This document shows positions 44,408 through 53,798 of a DNA stretch of 64,000 nt, piece after piece; the first letter of the stretch is position 1, and each line of letters starts with the position of its first letter. The notes under the pieces were generated by a model, which was not told the DNA's origin, ran no database searches, and worked only from the letters and a program-made list of their open reading frames with translations. Origin of the DNA: Lysinibacillus sphaericus (GTDB lineage Bacteria; Bacillota; Bacilli; Bacillales_A; Planococcaceae); contig NZ_CP019980.1 in assembly GCF_002982115.1 (NCBI RefSeq), positions 3,108,001-3,172,000 on the forward strand, read 5' to 3'. Made by a program: the position numbers and the translations under genes.

Positions 44408-45697
44408 TTACCTCGTTTTTTTCTGTTCTTCTTTTATCGGCTTTTCTTTGATTGGTTTTTCGGTTTCCGCTACTTTCATAATGCGGTCAAGCATGGTTGG
44501 ATGCGTATAGCGGAACCATTTCACAAGAAGCGGTGGGTTCACTTCACTTAATCCTGATATGGTAAGCTTTTGGAATGCCGTTACAGCTGCCTGACGATCG
44601 TCCATCATTGATATGGCATATTGATCGGCTCGCGTTTCCTGATATCTTGATATAAAATTCGATAAAGGGCTCGAAGCAAATAATAAAAAGGATGTAATAA
44701 GTAAAAATAGTGGCAAAGAATTGATGTCACTTATTTTTGTAATTTTTAATGCATGTCCGTAACGGGCTATTACCCACCGCATAATTTTCGCTGTTATCCA
44801 AAGCCCGACTAAGGTCATTAATAAATAACCCGCAATGCCAAAGTAAATATGTTTCTCAACATAATGCCCCATCTCATGTGCCATAATAAATAAAATTTCA
44901 TTATCTGTTAAACGATTTAACGTCGTATCCCACAGCACAATTCGTGAATTACTACCAATACCCGTCACATAAGCATTTAATGCATTGGTCTTTTGAGCCA
45001 TATTCACTTCATACACATGCTCTGCCGGAATATCCGCTTGTTCTGCTATTGCTAATATTTTCGTTTCTAGCTCCTTGTTTTTTAGCGGATAAAAATCATT
45101 GTATAACGGATCAATTACAACGGGCTGAATAAACATTACAAAAATTGTAAAGGGAATCGTTAATATCCACGCATATAGCCACCATCTCTTGGCACTCTTT
45201 TTCATAAGCCAATAAAGAACGGATACGATAATAAAAGTCATGCCAAAGTTAACCCAAAAATCAATGACACCATCACGCATCCAAGACGGAAAAGCTTGAG
45301 TGCTAATGCCATAGCTTTTACTTAAATAGTAACGATAGTATTCAATTGGGAAAAGGACTACATACAACAAAAACGATAATAAAAATAAATAGGCAGCATT
45401 TTGTAACGGCTTCCTTTTCGTTTGGGACGTCGAAACTTTTTCAAAATAGCGAGAAACACCCATTAACAAAATCACAATATAAGCAAGCCATTCAAATGGT
45501 GTTACTACAAAAAATAAGAAATTTCGTATCTTCGAATATTCCAGACTTAAGTTTAGTTCTTTTTCAGACATAAACATAACTGGGTCCGCAACGGAGCCTT
45601 GAAACGCTCGCGGTATTGTGCCACCACCACTATGAAATATATACCAATACATGCCCAGAACGTAGGCACCAAATATTAGTAGTGCCACAACTCCCAT
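44408..45697 (-). CDS. M48 family membrane metalloprotease, YhfN/CAAX type
   Basis: Zinc protease of 429 residues similar to CAAX prenyl protease 1 and B. subtilis YhfN. Several membrane segments, the zinc motif HEMGH near residue 275 and the downstream glutamate in ETRADQYAI. The C-terminus ends in lysine/glutamate repeats (KPIKEKPIKEEQKK). The ATG at 45697 is 19 nt from AAGGGGG. An in-frame ATA at 45709 has the ideal 7-nt spacing and would add four residues (M-A-K-K); a non-standard start is possible. Confidence 0.88.
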   Translation of the reverse strand: MGVVALLIFGAYVLGMYWYIFHSGGGTIPRAFQGSVADPVMFMSEKELNLSLEYSKIRNFLFFVVTPFEWLAYIVILLMGVSRYFEKVSTSQTKRKPLQNAAYLFLLSFLLYVVLFPIEYYRYYLSKSYGISTQAFPSWMRDGVIDFWVNFGMTFIIVSVLYWLMKKSAKRWWLYAWILTIPFTIFVMFIQPVVIDPLYNDFYPLKNKELETKILAIAEQADIPAEHVYEVNMAQKTNALNAYVTGIGSNSRIVLWDTTLNRLTDNEILFIMAHEMGHYVEKHIYFGIAGYLLMTLVGLWITAKIMRWVIARYGHALKITKISDINSLPLFLLITSFLLFASSPLSNFISRYQETRADQYAISMMDDRQAAVTAFQKLTISGLSEVNPPLLVKWFRYTHPTMLDRIMKVAETEKPIKEKPIKEEQKKTR

Positions 45698-45893
45698 TTT
45701 TTTCGCTATGTTATTTCCCCCTTACTCCACACAAAGTTCGTCCTATAGTAAGTGTAAGCTAAATTAAAAAAGTTAGAACAAAGTTTATAGGTTTTATTTT
45801 CACGCTTTGACCAATTCACTCCATAGTCAACACGATATTTATTACCTACTAGGCTGTTCCTTATCCATACTTACTTTAAAGCCGTAAATTAAC

Positions 45894-45928
45894 AAAAAAA
45901 TCCCGTGAACGTATCACGAAATTTTTTT
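45894..45928. terminator. terminator downstream of the repeat array
   Basis: CGTGA (45904-45908) and TCACG (45914-45918) with T-runs on both sides (seven T on each strand). It is the first terminator that the leftward operon meets after the repeat array. Confidence 0.65.
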
Positions 45929-45966
45929 ATTATCCGTATTTAACAATATTATTGCAGGTCCTCGTT

Positions 45967-46435
45967 CTTCGCGGGTATTTGTCTTTGTTCCGCGGGTAAA
46001 ACCTCTCACTTCGCGAGTATTTTACCTTGTTCCGCGGGTAAACTCTCACTTCGCCGGTATTTTACCTTGTTCCGCGGGTAAACCTCTCCACTCCGCGAGT
46101 ATTTCACTTTGTTCCGCGGGTAAAACCTCTTACTTCGCGGGTATTTTACCTTGTTCCGCGGGTAAACTCTCACTTCGCGGGTATTTCACCTTGTTCCGCG
46201 GGTAAAACCTCTTACTTCGCGGGTATTTTACCTTGTTCCGCGGGTAAACTCTCACTTCGCGGGTATTTTACCTTGTTCCGCGGGTAAAACCTCTCACTTC
46301 GCCGGTATTTCACCTTGTTCCGCGGGTAAAACCTCTTACTTCGCGGGTATTTCACTTTGTTCCGCGGGTAAAACCTCTCACTTCGCGGGTATTTTACCTT
46401 GTTCCGCGGGTAAAACCTCTCACTTCGCGGGTATT
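45967..46435. repeat. tandem repeat array, 11 units of 40-42 bp
   Basis: The core GTTCCGCGGGTA starts at 45987, 46029, 46069, 46111, 46153, 46193, 46235, 46275, 46317, 46359 and 46401, giving steps of 42 or 40 bp. Each 42-bp unit is itself two related 21-bp halves, TTCGCGGGTA... and TTCCGCGGGTA..., and TTTTACC/GGGTAAAA inside it can form a hairpin. The array starts two bases after the stop codon of the secreted protein gene. Stops in all frames make it non-coding. There are no unique spacers, so it is not CRISPR. Confidence 0.9.
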
Positions 46436-46436
46436 C

Positions 46437-47243
46437 TTATTGCTCCATTACAAAGGCTGTTTTTCCACGCTGATCCGCACTAAGATATCCAACTGCTGCT
46501 AGCTGATCATGCCATACTTGCTCAATTACTGCAGCTTTTGTGGCGTCGTCTTCTTTAGTAGATAGTTCTATCATAACATCCCCTTGATAATGCCAAACCT
46601 CGATATCAGCCTCATAGCCTGCATAACTTCCTTTATAGGTTGTTGCATTGGCAGGCCCATACACGATGGCTTGCGATAACGTGTTGTTATACCATGTTGC
46701 CGAATCCCAATTTAAAATTTTCTTTGGAACATTATCTAAAATCATTTTTTTCGCAGCATTTTCATCCACTGCATCGAAAGAAACTTTAGTCGTTGCTTTT
46801 AACGATTCTTTGCGACTAATTGTAAATGTACGATTTCCCCCCTTAATATCCATTTCAAACTTATAGTTAGATTCATCCCCTGTAAAGCCGTGGCTTTTGG
46901 TGATTGCTAGTGCTTCGTCAAGCGGTGTATTCAGAAATCTCTTTTTATACGTAATATCGATTTTCGTGCTATCTTTATAGACACGTAAACGGTTGTTATA
47001 GTCTGCATTTAAAAAATTTTTATTATTTGTATCGAAATAGTAAATCTTTACTTCATCTTTTTTCGTTGCTGCAAAAAGTTTTAAAATGGCTGATTCATTA
47101 AATAAATCCGTTCGCAAATTATATTTAATCTCATGGCTAGGCTCCAATGCTGCTTTCGCTTGTACTGTATTCAATAGGCCAAGCGTGCCCAGTACCATGG
47201 CCATTACGACCAATTTCAGTGCAACTCTTTTAAAATGATTCAT
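46437..47243 (-). CDS. secreted protein with CYTH-like pattern
   Basis: Exported protein of 268 residues; signal peptide at about 1-31 ending VQAKA. I see a CYTH-like pattern: EIKYNLR at the start, YYFDTNNKNFLNADYNNRLRVYKDSTKIDITYKKRF split here as YYFDTNNKNFL, LRVYKD and ITYKK, then FTISRKESLK, and near the end YEADIEVWHYQGD and IELSTKED. CYTH proteins bind tri- or polyphosphates. A secreted form is unusual. It overlaps the upstream MBL gene by 4 bp (ATGA) and is the last gene of the operon, followed by the repeat array. Family assignment is tentative. Confidence 0.6.
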   Translation of the reverse strand: MNHFKRVALKLVVMAMVLGTLGLLNTVQAKAALEPSHEIKYNLRTDLFNESAILKLFAATKKDEVKIYYFDTNNKNFLNADYNNRLRVYKDSTKIDITYKKRFLNTPLDEALAITKSHGFTGDESNYKFEMDIKGGNRTFTISRKESLKATTKVSFDAVDENAAKKMILDNVPKKILNWDSATWYNNTLSQAIVYGPANATTYKGSYAGYEADIEVWHYQGDVMIELSTKEDDATKAAVIEQVWHDQLAAVGYLSADQRGKTAFVMEQ

Positions 47244-48331
47244 CCTATATCCGCCTCTTTTCCGATTAAAGTTAATAGTGTTGTTTCTTCATTTGTAAAA
47301 TGGCTGTGAAAATAAATGGTTTTCTCAGCATTTATGTGCTTGGACAGGGCAATAATATCCTCATAATCCGGATGTGTTTTGTAAAAAAACTGTTTTACTT
47401 GTTGGGGTGCTAATGGTTGAGTATAACTAGCTTTATTCAAATATCCTGTAAAGATAACAATTGCTGATGGACTATTTTTGAGTAGTTGCGATATTGTTGC
47501 TTCCTCTCGCTCTGGAACAAAATAAATTGCATTCTCCTCCACAGTCTTCTCTTGTAAACATTCACTTCTAAACAACGGCAATATCGGAGTAGGTACCACA
47601 TTTTCAGGTGCTGCATAGTAATCTTCAAACAATGGGAACAACTGATGATCAATACACACTTTTCTTGTACTATGCGCAAAAAGATAAATTGCAATATCAG
47701 CCGTTTTGCCTGAAAAGGACGAAGGGAAAATAATCGGTCTACTAGCGTTCGTACAAATAAACTCCACTATTTGTTGCAATACTTCTTCGTTCTTAATGGT
47801 CTTTTCAACATGCCCACTATCGATAAACGCGACGTTATACTTCCCACAATCCTCATACGGAAGATTCGCCTTTAATAGATAGGAATCTAAAACATAGTCT
47901 CCCGAAAAAAATATCACCTCCCCCAAAAATCGAATGCTGTACCAAACACTTCCTATTAGATGCCCACTAAAACCCCATTGAAAAGAAAGATGCTGATTAA
48001 TATGTAACCAATAACCAATCGATTCTGGTGAAAAGGTTTGAATGTTTGGATAAGCGTGTTTTAATTGTTTTGCTGTCATCTCACTCATAATTAGTTGACC
48101 ATTGTAACCCCACTGTTCCAGTAAAGGAAGCGCGCCGACATGATCAATATGCGAATGAGAAATAAACACAGCATCAAGTTTTGCCACATGAGCGGGAGTT
48201 AAGGTTGGCATCGTTTTTTCCCGATTATTCATGACACCACAATCAAGTAATATCGCTCGTCCGTCCTTTTCGAGATAAAAGCAATTTCGTCCGTACTCTC
48301 CAACCCCTCCTAAAATCTCTACATTAAGCAC
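47240..48331 (-). CDS. metallo-beta-lactamase fold hydrolase
   Basis: Cytoplasmic protein of 363 residues with the MBL zinc motif HSHIDH at residues 59-64, preceded by ILLDCG and followed by FFSGDY and FIDSGH. The general layout resembles RNase J or CPSF-like exonucleases (beta-CASP region), but it is short and the substrate is not clear. Start: GTG at 48331, 8 nt after GGGGAGG; the ATG two codons upstream is too close to it. It overlaps the permease gene by 8 bp, so it belongs to the ABC operon. Confidence 0.75.
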   Translation of the reverse strand: MLNVEILGGVGEYGRNCFYLEKDGRAILLDCGVMNNREKTMPTLTPAHVAKLDAVFISHSHIDHVGALPLLEQWGYNGQLIMSEMTAKQLKHAYPNIQTFSPESIGYWLHINQHLSFQWGFSGHLIGSVWYSIRFLGEVIFFSGDYVLDSYLLKANLPYEDCGKYNVAFIDSGHVEKTIKNEEVLQQIVEFICTNASRPIIFPSSFSGKTADIAIYLFAHSTRKVCIDHQLFPLFEDYYAAPENVVPTPILPLFRSECLQEKTVEENAIYFVPEREEATISQLLKNSPSAIVIFTGYLNKASYTQPLAPQQVKQFFYKTHPDYEDIIALSKHINAEKTIYFHSHFTNEETTLLTLIGKEADIG

Positions 48332-49985
48332 GTACATGTCCTCCCCATCTTTGAAGCCAATTTAATAGGAACATAAAAACAACGGTCATCGCGACTGTAA
48401 TAACTGCAACAGCCATTCCTATCCCAACATTGCCTTGTTCAAATTGGCTGTAAATAAATGTTGCGCCTGTCTCAACTGAAGGAGGCAAAATAAGGAGACC
48501 CGCGACTAGTTCGCGCATTGAAATAATAAATGTCATCATCATACCAGCAAGTATTCCTTGCATTAGCAGGGGGATGATGATAGCTCGATACACGTCCCAA
48601 CTATTGCGTCCAAAAATCGCAGCTGATTGGAAAATAGATTGATCTAGCTGTGATAGTGAGGATTTTGTATATTGCACAGCGTAGGGTAAGAACAGCACAC
48701 AATAAGTCACAACAACCATCGCCTTTGTATTGTAAATGGTTGCTGGTAACCATGGGGCATTCCAAAACATAATTAAGCCGACAACAAAGACGATACCAGG
48801 AATAATATTCGGCATTAGACTAAAGAAATCTAATAGTTGTTGCTTTTTCGTTTCTCCCTTTTTAATGTAAAGGGCAATAAATAAACCAATTATCGCTGTA
48901 ATCACTGCTGTAAGTATTGAAAAAACAACGCTATTTAAAAATGCCGTTAAGCCAGCGCTACCACTAGTAAAGACAGCCTGATAAGACGCTAATGTGAAAT
49001 TGCCTGCACGTAAACCGTCTCCCCTTACTTTTTGTAGCGAGGTTACAATTATTGAAAAGTAAGGAATACCGATTGCAAACAATAATACAAAACCTACATA
49101 AAACCATGATCCCAATTGGATAAACCATTTATCTTTTATTTCACGTGCAGCGGGCGTTTTTCCTGAAAGTACGCTATATGTAAACTTTCGTCCGATAAGA
49201 TTTTGAAAATACCAGATAATAAGACATACGGAAAGCAAAAATACAGAAAGCGATGTAGCCATTCGAATATCTACTGGCCACCTTGAAAGATAAGCATGAA
49301 TTTCTGTCGTAAAAACATGAAAACCGATACGGCTTCCAAACGTAGCAGGCGTCCCGAATTCCGCTAGCGTTTTAATGAAAATTAACAATACCCCAAGAAC
49401 ATAACTAGAAATAAGTAACGGCAGTATTACTTGTAGCCAGTTGCGCAAAGAGCTACGTCCGAAAATAAGTGCAGCATCCAAAAAGGAACCATTTATTCTA
49501 AGCAACGTATTTTTCAGCATTAAGTATAGAAAAGGAAATAGATGTAGACTCATAACCATGACCATGCCAAATAAAGAAAAAAAGGCATCAGACAACCAAG
49601 CTGTGCCTGGCACTAGTTGCTGTAAAAATCCATTATTTTGCATAAATAATATCCATCCCATGGAACCGATATAAGGGGGTGTCATAAAAGGAATCGTTAG
49701 GACAATATCTAGCCAATCATATTTTTGTAAAGTTGTTTTCGTGCGAATGAATGCCATAGGCAATGCTAATATCGTCGTACCTAAAATAACCAATACACCT
49801 AATAATAATGAGTTGCCCAAAGTCTGCCATAATCTTTCATTAGCAAACATGCTACTAAATTGTGAAACATCAACTAGACCATCATGGACAAATGTATAAT
49901 ACATAATGGCTATTAATGGTGCGATCGCAAACGTTGCGACAATCGTCAATAACAAGCCAAAACTTCGTCTGCTTTCCATTATCAT
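48324..49985 (-). CDS. ABC importer permease, fused double domain
   Basis: Membrane protein of 553 residues with about 12 helices, two BPD_transp_1 domains in one chain (about 30-265 and 320-550), as in ferric iron (FbpB) and phosphonate-type importers. EAA-loop signatures: DAALIFGRSSLRNWLQVILPLL and QSAAIFGRNSWDVYRAIIIPLL. AAAGGA lies 10 nt before the ATG. Follows the binding protein gene after a hairpin and precedes the MBL gene. Confidence 0.88.
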   Translation of the reverse strand: MIMESRRSFGLLLTIVATFAIAPLIAIMYYTFVHDGLVDVSQFSSMFANERLWQTLGNSLLLGVLVILGTTILALPMAFIRTKTTLQKYDWLDIVLTIPFMTPPYIGSMGWILFMQNNGFLQQLVPGTAWLSDAFFSLFGMVMVMSLHLFPFLYLMLKNTLLRINGSFLDAALIFGRSSLRNWLQVILPLLISSYVLGVLLIFIKTLAEFGTPATFGSRIGFHVFTTEIHAYLSRWPVDIRMATSLSVFLLSVCLIIWYFQNLIGRKFTYSVLSGKTPAAREIKDKWFIQLGSWFYVGFVLLFAIGIPYFSIIVTSLQKVRGDGLRAGNFTLASYQAVFTSGSAGLTAFLNSVVFSILTAVITAIIGLFIALYIKKGETKKQQLLDFFSLMPNIIPGIVFVVGLIMFWNAPWLPATIYNTKAMVVVTYCVLFLPYAVQYTKSSLSQLDQSIFQSAAIFGRNSWDVYRAIIIPLLMQGILAGMMMTFIISMRELVAGLLILPPSVETGATFIYSQFEQGNVGIGMAVAVITVAMTVVFMFLLNWLQRWGGHVRA

Positions 49986-50019
49986 GTTGCGTTATTCCTT
50001 TCAAAGAACTTTATTTTCT

Positions 50020-50074
50020 AAAAATTCGCAATAGTCAGTATTAAGAAGTTATGACTGACCAATAGCGAATTTTA
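50020..50074 (-). terminator. intra-operon hairpin after the binding protein gene
   Basis: AAAATTCGC-AT and GGTCAGT/ACTGAC blocks form a long interrupted stem with a T-rich end on the minus strand. It lies between the binding protein and permease genes and may lower permease expression by partial termination. Confidence 0.7.
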
Positions 50075-50116
50075 CACACGCAGGATGATTGCATCATCTA
50101 GAAGGAAGCTTGCAAC

Positions 50117-51148
50117 TTAACGAAAAATATCATTGAACTTCGTTAAAATATCAAGTTGCTTTGCTTCTGAACCTTTCCAGCTCACATTTAACTGTGGGAT
50201 TTCATCCAATGCTGCGCGATCTTTTACAGCTATATCATGATTGCCAGGTAGTAGATAAGCATCTGCCACTAGTTTTTGTCCTTCATCTGAAAGTAAAAAA
50301 TTCACATAGGCCTGCGCACCTTCCACATTTTTAGCATCTTTCATAATGCCTACTGCTCGCGGACTAACAACCGTTCCACTCTTCGGATAAACAATTTCTA
50401 CTGGTTCCCCACTCGCTTTCGCTTTATACGCCATATAGTCAACACCTGAAATGGTTGCATTTTTATCACCTGTAATAACAGCATCCAATGCTTCCTTATT
50501 GGCTCCATTCACTTGTAGTCCATTGTTTTTCCATGCTTGGATTGTATCCCATGCCGATTTTTCCGCTTCTGTATAACCGTAAATAAAATCAACAGCAGAT
50601 CCAGACAAACTTGGATCAGGAATATTTATTTTACCTTGCCACTGTGCTTTAGCTAAATCTGTCCATTCGCTTGGTATGTCTTTCGTATTTTTCGTATTGT
50701 AGGCAATGCCTAATGCCGATGCGCTATAGCCATAGTAATAGCCTTCTGCATCTGACCAATCGGGGTTCATTTTACTAGCATTTTCAGCTTCTTTGTAACT
50801 TTGTAATTGGTTGGCTTCCTTTAATCCATCCATTGATGCAATAGAAGCTAGCACAACGACATCTGCGACCGGATTATTTTTCTCTGCTTCTAAACGCGAT
50901 AAAATTTTGCCCGTTGTCCCTTGGAACATCTCTACTTTCATGCCCGTTTTTTCTTCAAAAGCTTGTTGAATATTTGCTGCCAAGCCATCAGGACCAGCAG
51001 AATAGACGGTTAGTGTTTGCACTTCATTTGGCTTTGCACTGGCTGCATCATTCTTCACACTGTCAGTCGACTTAGTAGCGTTGCACCCTGCTAATGTTAA
51101 TGCCACAAGAAAGCTCGCTGTTGCTAATAATTTGAAACGTTTTTTCAC
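50117..51148 (-). CDS. ABC importer substrate-binding lipoprotein
   Basis: Solute-binding protein of 343 residues with a signal peptide and lipobox LAGC, lipid cysteine C22. Family features of iron(III)/2-aminoethylphosphonate-type binding proteins: TVYSAGPDGLAANIQQAFEEKTG, FQGTTGKILSRLEAE and ADVVVLAS. Starts with GTG at 51148, overlapping the ATPase stop as GTGA. Substrate cannot be fixed from sequence; phosphonate or ferric iron are the leading options. Confidence 0.85.
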   Translation of the reverse strand: MKKRFKLLATASFLVALTLAGCNATKSTDSVKNDAASAKPNEVQTLTVYSAGPDGLAANIQQAFEEKTGMKVEMFQGTTGKILSRLEAEKNNPVADVVVLASIASMDGLKEANQLQSYKEAENASKMNPDWSDAEGYYYGYSASALGIAYNTKNTKDIPSEWTDLAKAQWQGKINIPDPSLSGSAVDFIYGYTEAEKSAWDTIQAWKNNGLQVNGANKEALDAVITGDKNATISGVDYMAYKAKASGEPVEIVYPKSGTVVSPRAVGIMKDAKNVEGAQAYVNFLLSDEGQKLVADAYLLPGNHDIAVKDRAALDEIPQLNVSWKGSEAKQLDILTKFNDIFR

Positions 51149-52110
51149 TGTAAACCCTCCAATTGATAGATTTGTTTAGTATCCACAAAAACTTCCAGTT
51201 GCTGTCCGTGTTCAAGCGGTACAGCTTCATAAAAGCTCCATTGCTTCCCTTCAACTTGCGCATGTACTAAATAGCGATCACCAACAAAAGTACTTTTCAC
51301 AATCATTGCCTGTTTCGCAATGCTTCCAGGATAGTGTTGTCTCGATACTCCCTCTGGACGTACAATTCGATTCCCTTTACCGAACCAATTGACCTTCCCT
51401 ATAAAATCCGCTACATAAGGTGTTGCCGGCGTATGATAAATTTCCTCAGGTGATCCAACCTGCGCAATTTTACCTGATTCCATCACAATTATTTGATCCG
51501 ACATCGTCATAGCTTCTGTTTGATCATGTGTTACAAAAATAGCTTGGCAATCCAGTTCATGAATAATATGCATAATTTCATCCTGCATTTTTTCTCTAAG
51601 TACGGCATCTAACGCTGATAATGGTTCATCAAATAAAATTAACTTTGGATTCGTTGCCAATGCCCTTGCCAATGCAACTCGTTGTTGTTGGCCTCCCGAT
51701 AATTGTCCCGGCTTACGTTTTTCATATCCTTCCATCTTCACTAACCGCATCACATATGCTACTCGCTCTGGTATTTCTTCTTTTGGCATCATTCCTTTTA
51801 AGCCGAATGCGATGTTTTGGAAAATGGTCATATGAGGCCATAATGCGAAATCTTGAAAGACCATGGCAATATTGCGTTTATTTGGTTTAACATTTTTGTG
51901 AAGCTTAGACGAATAAATAATTGTGTCATCGAATGCAATTTCACCATTTGTTGGCTTTTCAAGACCAGCTAGTATTTTCAATAATGTCGTTTTCCCACAG
52001 CCCGATTGTCCTAAAATTGTAATGAACTTACTATCTAATTCCACATTAATGGGCCATAACGCTTGTGCCTGTCCATATTTTTTCTCTAAGTTCGTTATTG
52101 AGATTTTCAT
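51145..52110 (-). CDS. ABC importer ATP-binding protein
   Basis: ATPase of 321 residues in the FbpC/PotA class. Walker A GQSGCGKTT (about 34-42), Q-loop VFQDFALWPHMT, signature LSGGQQQRVALARAL, Walker B LILFDEPLSALD and a C-terminal TOBE-like region from about 240. Starts with ATG at 52110 after GAGGAGG. First gene of a five-gene leftward operon; divergent from a LysR regulator. Confidence 0.92.
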   Translation of the reverse strand: MKISITNLEKKYGQAQALWPINVELDSKFITILGQSGCGKTTLLKILAGLEKPTNGEIAFDDTIIYSSKLHKNVKPNKRNIAMVFQDFALWPHMTIFQNIAFGLKGMMPKEEIPERVAYVMRLVKMEGYEKRKPGQLSGGQQQRVALARALATNPKLILFDEPLSALDAVLREKMQDEIMHIIHELDCQAIFVTHDQTEAMTMSDQIIVMESGKIAQVGSPEEIYHTPATPYVADFIGKVNWFGKGNRIVRPEGVSRQHYPGSIAKQAMIVKSTFVGDRYLVHAQVEGKQWSFYEAVPLEHGQQLEVFVDTKQIYQLEGLQ

Positions 52111-52157
52111 GGTATCCTCCTCGTCTATCTCTACTATAGTTTCCAGATATTTAGAAA

Positions 52158-52178
52158 ATATTAACCTACTATTAATAT
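52158..52178. promoter_or_regulatory. candidate LysR operator
   Basis: ATATTAACCTACTATTAATAT has perfect 7-bp arms around a 7-bp centre, fitting the T-N11-A pattern of LysR sites. It lies between the divergent lysR-type gene and the ABC operon. Confidence 0.5.
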
Positions 52179-52247
52179 GTCGTTAAAAAAAGTCTAATAA
52201 ACTTAAGGAAATGCAATACTTTTTCGAATTTCCTTTAGGAGGCTAAA

Positions 52248-53144
52248 ATGAATCATCTGAAATTACAGGCATTTTGTTTACTCGTCGATTTTAAAAAATT
52301 AGCTCCTGTCGCTAAAGAGCTAGGTATTACGCCGCCTACGGTGTCCTTTCATATTCGCTCGATTGAAGAAGAGTACGGGATACGTTTGTTTCGCACAAAT
52401 GCGGGTGGCTATCGTTTAACAGAAGCTGGAGAGGGGCTCTATCACTACGCAAGACAAATCGTCCAACTACAAAACGATATGAATCGTTTCATTGAAAATC
52501 TATTAGCAGGCAATATTGGCTCCATTCGATTAGGTGCAAGTGCCCTACCTGCGCATATTTATATGCCTGAAATTATTAATCAAATTTCCACTGCATATCC
52601 TGACATCCGTATATCCTTAGAGGTTAAAACAGCACCTGAAATTGAAAAAATGGTAGCCCTGCAAGAACTAGATTTTGGGTTAATTATGGAAACAAAGCAA
52701 GAAAACAAAGCATTAATCTATGAAACAATTGGTGAAGATTCGCTTGTTTTAGCTCTAAGCCCTCGTCACGAGCTGGCAGCAAAAAAGGACATCTCGCAAT
52801 CCGATGTCCTTAAAAACAAAGTATTATTACATACTTCCTCTAGTTCAACCAATCATTTTATCGAAAAATGGTTGGACCCTTTCCAACCAGCATTTAATAC
52901 CATTGAACTCGATTCTGTAAGTACGATAAAAAAAATGCTGACGTTTGGTAAAACCATTGCTTTTCTTTCCGTTTCCCTTATCGAGGACGAACTGCAATCT
53001 GGCTTATTAATCAAAAAAGATTTAAATGATATTACGCTAAAACGGAAAATCCAACTAGTTTACCCGCAATCTAGACTAGACAATCAAATTGATGTATTTG
53101 TCAAAAAAGTGATTTACGATTTAGCACAAAAAATCAAAACATAA
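52248..53144 (+). CDS. LysR family transcriptional regulator
   Basis: Regulator of 298 residues. N-terminal winged helix-turn-helix (about 1-60: MNHLKLQAFCLLVDFKKLAPVAKELGITPPTVSFHIRSIEE) and a C-terminal effector domain (about 88-295). AGGAGG precedes the ATG. It is divergent from the ABC-MBL operon and a palindrome lies between them, so it probably controls that operon in response to its substrate. Confidence 0.92.
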   Translation: MNHLKLQAFCLLVDFKKLAPVAKELGITPPTVSFHIRSIEEEYGIRLFRTNAGGYRLTEAGEGLYHYARQIVQLQNDMNRFIENLLAGNIGSIRLGASALPAHIYMPEIINQISTAYPDIRISLEVKTAPEIEKMVALQELDFGLIMETKQENKALIYETIGEDSLVLALSPRHELAAKKDISQSDVLKNKVLLHTSSSSTNHFIEKWLDPFQPAFNTIELDSVSTIKKMLTFGKTIAFLSVSLIEDELQSGLLIKKDLNDITLKRKIQLVYPQSRLDNQIDVFVKKVIYDLAQKIKT

Positions 53145-53162
53145 TCATCTTCAAGCAATGAG

Positions 53163-53187
53163 TCTCACAGCATCAACCAACTGTGAG
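53163..53187. terminator. weak hairpin after the LysR gene
   Basis: CTCACAG and CTGTGAG around a 10-nt loop, without a T-run. Confidence 0.4.
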
Positions 53188-53342
53188 CTCTCCCTCATCT
53201 ATCTGCACAAAATAACTTTCAACTTACTCCCTTTTTCAACATATTTACTAAAAAAATTCAGTAATCTGACATAATTACATAGCAACCATTAATAACATGG
53301 ATAGAAGACATGTTGTGCTCTAACGAAAGGAGGAATGACAAG

Positions 53343-53798
53343 TTGCTTACCGAATTGCTTCAGAGTGAGACTATCCAAATCACAAACGAAGTAGCAAACT
53401 GGCAGGATGCTATACGCATTGCTGCATCACCACTCTTACAGCAAAACAAAATAGAAAAGCGCTATATCCAAGCCATGATCGATTCCATCGAACATCACGG
53501 TCCCTATGTTGTACTTACACCTAAAGTAGCAATTCCACATGCGCGGCCATCTGACGGGGTAAACGAATTATCAATGAGTTTATTAGTTTTACAAAAACCT
53601 GTATATTTCGGACCCGATAAACCTGTGTATGTAATCATTATTTTAGCAGCGACAGATCATACAACCCATTTACAGGCATTAGTCGATTTAACACAAGTCT
53701 TACAAGAACCTAGCCAAATCGATAACATTATCGGATGTAAGCGTGCAAAATGCGTCATGGATAAAATCAAACAATATGCAACAAAGGAGCAATTATAA
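53343..53798 (+). CDS. ulaC: PTS EIIA component, ascorbate/fructose-mannitol type
   Basis: Phosphocarrier domain of 151 residues. The phosphorylated histidine is in PKVAIPHARPSDGV near residue 57. The start is TTG at 53343, 9 nt after AAAGGAGG (53326-53333); the frame opened earlier has no other site. It is followed directly by EIIB and then EIIC genes, as in the ula/sga system. Symbol given by context with UlaA-type EIIC. Confidence 0.85.
   Translation: MLTELLQSETIQITNEVANWQDAIRIAASPLLQQNKIEKRYIQAMIDSIEHHGPYVVLTPKVAIPHARPSDGVNELSMSLLVLQKPVYFGPDKPVYVIIILAATDHTTHLQALVDLTQVLQEPSQIDNIIGCKRAKCVMDKIKQYATKEQL

Noticed and set aside
45967-46435. CRISPR array
   Set aside because: The units join directly with only small variants and have no unique spacers; no cas genes are in the window.
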